A DNA stretch of 64,000 nt from Taudactylus pleione (taxonomy: Eukaryota > Chordata > Amphibia > Anura > Myobatrachidae): positions 310,501-374,500 of the forward strand of contig JAUIMM010000646.1 of NCBI GenBank assembly GCA_031769625.1, given 5' to 3'. Made by a program: the position numbers and the translations under genes. The notes below the pieces were generated by a model. It was not told the origin of the DNA. It was given only the letters and a program-made list of their open reading frames with translations, and made no database searches. Shown here one piece after another: positions 62,538 through 64,000 of the stretch (position 1 is its first letter; each line of letters starts with the position of its first letter).

Positions 62538-62642
62538 AGCTGCACACACATACACACATACACACACACATACACACACACATACATACACACATACACA
62601 CATACACACACACACACATACACACACATACACACACATACA

Positions 62643-62674
<32 letters not shown>

Positions 62675-63150
62675 TACACACACATACACACACATACACA
62701 CATACACACACACACACATACACACATACACACACACACACATACACACACACACACACACACACATACACACACACACACATACACACATACACACACA
62801 CACACACATACACACATACACACATACACACATACACACACACACACACACATACACACACACACACACAACAATTTTGTTACCAACTATTTTTATGAAC
62901 GATTTTCTGTCAGATTTTTTAAAGTGTAATGAACGATTTTTATGAACTACAAACGATTTTTGCATATTCCCTTAATGAAAATCGTTCAGTTGACAACTCT
63001 GACTGAACTACAAACTACAAACGTGAACGCGCATGAACGATAATCGTTCATCATTTGACTCAGAAAGTGAAAGATTTTTTCAAACGATTATCGTTAAACG
63101 ATATAGTTTAACGATAATCGTTTAAAAAATCATTGTGTGTGTATGCAGCT
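62538..63150. mobile_element. Harbinger-like MITE nested in the hAT MITE
   Basis: The left tip AGCTGCACACACATACACAC and right tip GTGTGTGTATGCAGCT are inverted repeats. The interior right of the microsatellite is rich in AACGATT, ATCGTT and GAACGATTTTTATGAA, the same vocabulary as the MITE at 2966-3295, including GAACGCGCAT in both. Flanks are ATA on the left and TAA on the right, so a 3-bp TWA duplication is possible but not clean. The left half has been replaced or expanded by (CACATA)n. Confidence 0.7.
62543..62872. repeat. (CA)n/(CACATA)n microsatellite, about 330 bp
   Basis: CA dinucleotides are interspersed with TA to give CACACATA and CACATA phrases. Because stops are absent on both strands, plus frames read HTHTYTH and minus frames read CVCVYVC over 100 residues; these are artefacts. 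The tract starts inside the MITE tip, which itself contains CATACACACAC. Confidence 0.95.
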
Positions 63151-63314
63151 TAAAACCTGAACTGTTGGGGAGCCTTGAGGATGGCGTTTGGGAACCTCTG
63201 TATTAGGCTGTAGTTAGCAGATTGTCCTACTGTAAGTGCAGATTTTCACAAGTGCAAAATAGATTCTAAGCATAATGTCTGTTACATCCAATCTCTAGTG
63301 CAAATAATACTACA

Positions 63315-64000
63315 TAAGGAAGGGCAGCTGGGGAGCGGCACAAGGAAGGACAGCTGGGGAGTGGCACAAGGAAGGGCAGCTGGGGAGCGGCACAAGGAAG
63401 GGCAGCTGGGGAGCGGCACAAGGAAGGGCAGCTGGGGAGCGGCACAAGGAAAGGCAGCTGGGGAGCGGCACAAGGAAAGGCAGCTGGGGAGCGGCACAAG
63501 GAAGGGCAGCTGGGGAGCGGCACAAGGAAGGGCAGCTGGGGAGCGGCACAAGGAAGGGCAGCTGGGGAGCGGCACAAGGAAGGGCAGCTGGGGAGCGGCA
63601 CAAGGAAGGGCAGCTGGGGAGCGGCACAAGGAAGGACAGCTGGGGAGCGGCACAAGGAAGGACAGCTGGGGAGCGGCACAAGGAAGGGCAGCTGGGGAGC
63701 GGCACAAGGAAGGGCAGCTGCGGAGCGGCACAAGGAAGGGCAGCTGCGGAGCGGCACAAGGAAGGGCAGCTGGGGAGCGGCACAAGGAAGGGCAGCTGGG
63801 GAGCGGCACAAGGAAGGGCAGCTGGGGAGCGGCACAAGGAAGGGCAGCTGGGGAGCGGCACAAGGAAGGGCAGCTGGGGAGCGGCACAAGGAAGGGCAGC
63901 TGGGGAGCGGCACAAGGAAGGGCAGCTGGGGAGCGGCACAAGGAAGGGCAGCTGGGGAGCGGCACAAGGAAGGGCAGCTGGGGAGCGGCACAAGGAAGGG
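63315..64000. repeat. 26-bp minisatellite, at least 26 copies, cut by the window edge
   Basis: The unit is GGGCAGCTGGGGAGCGGCAC then AAGGAA, very uniform at 26 bp. Variants are GGACAGC, AAAGGCAGC, CTGCGGAGC and one GAGTGGC. The minus strand of the unit contains no stop trinucleotide in any frame, so three overlapping frames (63266-63993) stay open. The array continues past 64000. Confidence 0.96.

Larger units (their letters stand above)
62406..63200. mobile_element. hAT-type MITE interrupted by a second MITE
   Basis: The left end CAGAGGTTCTCGGTCCTCAA and the right end (complement CAGAGGTTCCCAAACGCCAT) are inverted repeats with a 5-bp indel, continuing into CCTCAAGGC and AACAGT-CAGGTTTTAA on both sides. 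The flanking octamers CATGAGGC (62398-62405) and TATTAGGC (63201-63208) agree at 6 of 8 positions, as expected of an old 8-bp hAT duplication. Without the insert at 62538-63150 the element is about 180 bp and nearly one long palindrome. Confidence 0.78.

Noticed and set aside
62490..62965. Cysteine/valine-rich and histidine/threonine-rich frames
   Set aside because: These are translations of a CA/TA microsatellite.
63266..63993. Three proline/serine/cysteine-rich minus frames at the right edge
   Set aside because: They are the same 26-bp repeat read in three registers, open only because the unit lacks stops.

Overview
This window looks like non-coding nuclear DNA from a large, repeat-rich vertebrate genome, most likely a frog or toad. 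That assignment is an inference from the mix of mobile-element remains: Tc1/mariner, hAT and PIF/Harbinger-type MITEs, plus short non-LTR retrotransposon tails ending in a motif like GGCGCCATATAAATAAA. No rRNA or tRNA gene and no bacterial feature was seen. I find no convincing protein-coding gene. The many long open frames are by-products of tandem repeats whose unit length is a multiple of three or whose unit lacks stop trinucleotides on one strand. One short frame at 55600-56028 with a signal-like N-terminus is kept as a weak candidate.

Layout. 1-7.7 kb is a patchwork of element remains: a Tc1 terminus, an LTR-like block, a run of five hairpins, a GC-rich dispersed repeat with hairpin subunits, a Harbinger-like MITE with TTA duplications, a 1.57-kb foldback element with about 315-bp inverted arms, a dead Tc1 transposase and a hAT end. 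7.7-9.0 kb is a 39-bp minisatellite. 9.15-32.6 kb is one 23.5-kb minisatellite of 32-33-bp units (roughly 720 copies) with nested higher-order structure, including a 2,578-bp tandem duplication in which I found only one substitution. 33.1-36.2 kb holds a second copy of the GC-rich dispersed repeat and a complete non-autonomous hAT element with a perfect 8-bp target duplication. 36.2-53.8 kb is almost entirely five further minisatellites (60, 57, about 43, 82/84 and 41 bp). 53.8-56.2 kb is the longest low-repeat stretch. 56.4-60.7 kb is a 67-bp minisatellite. 60.8-63.2 kb holds MITEs, a retrotransposon tail and two CA-rich arrays that appear to have grown out of element ends. A 26-bp minisatellite runs from 63.3 kb off the right edge.

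In total about 47 kb of 64 kb (roughly 73%) is tandemly repeated, in at least ten unrelated families. The main biology is therefore structural: a minisatellite super-cluster with recent unequal exchange, seeded in part by transposable elements. Copy numbers below are array length divided by unit length, not exact counts. Element family names come from terminal motifs and target duplications seen in the sequence and from remembered family features; no database search was run.
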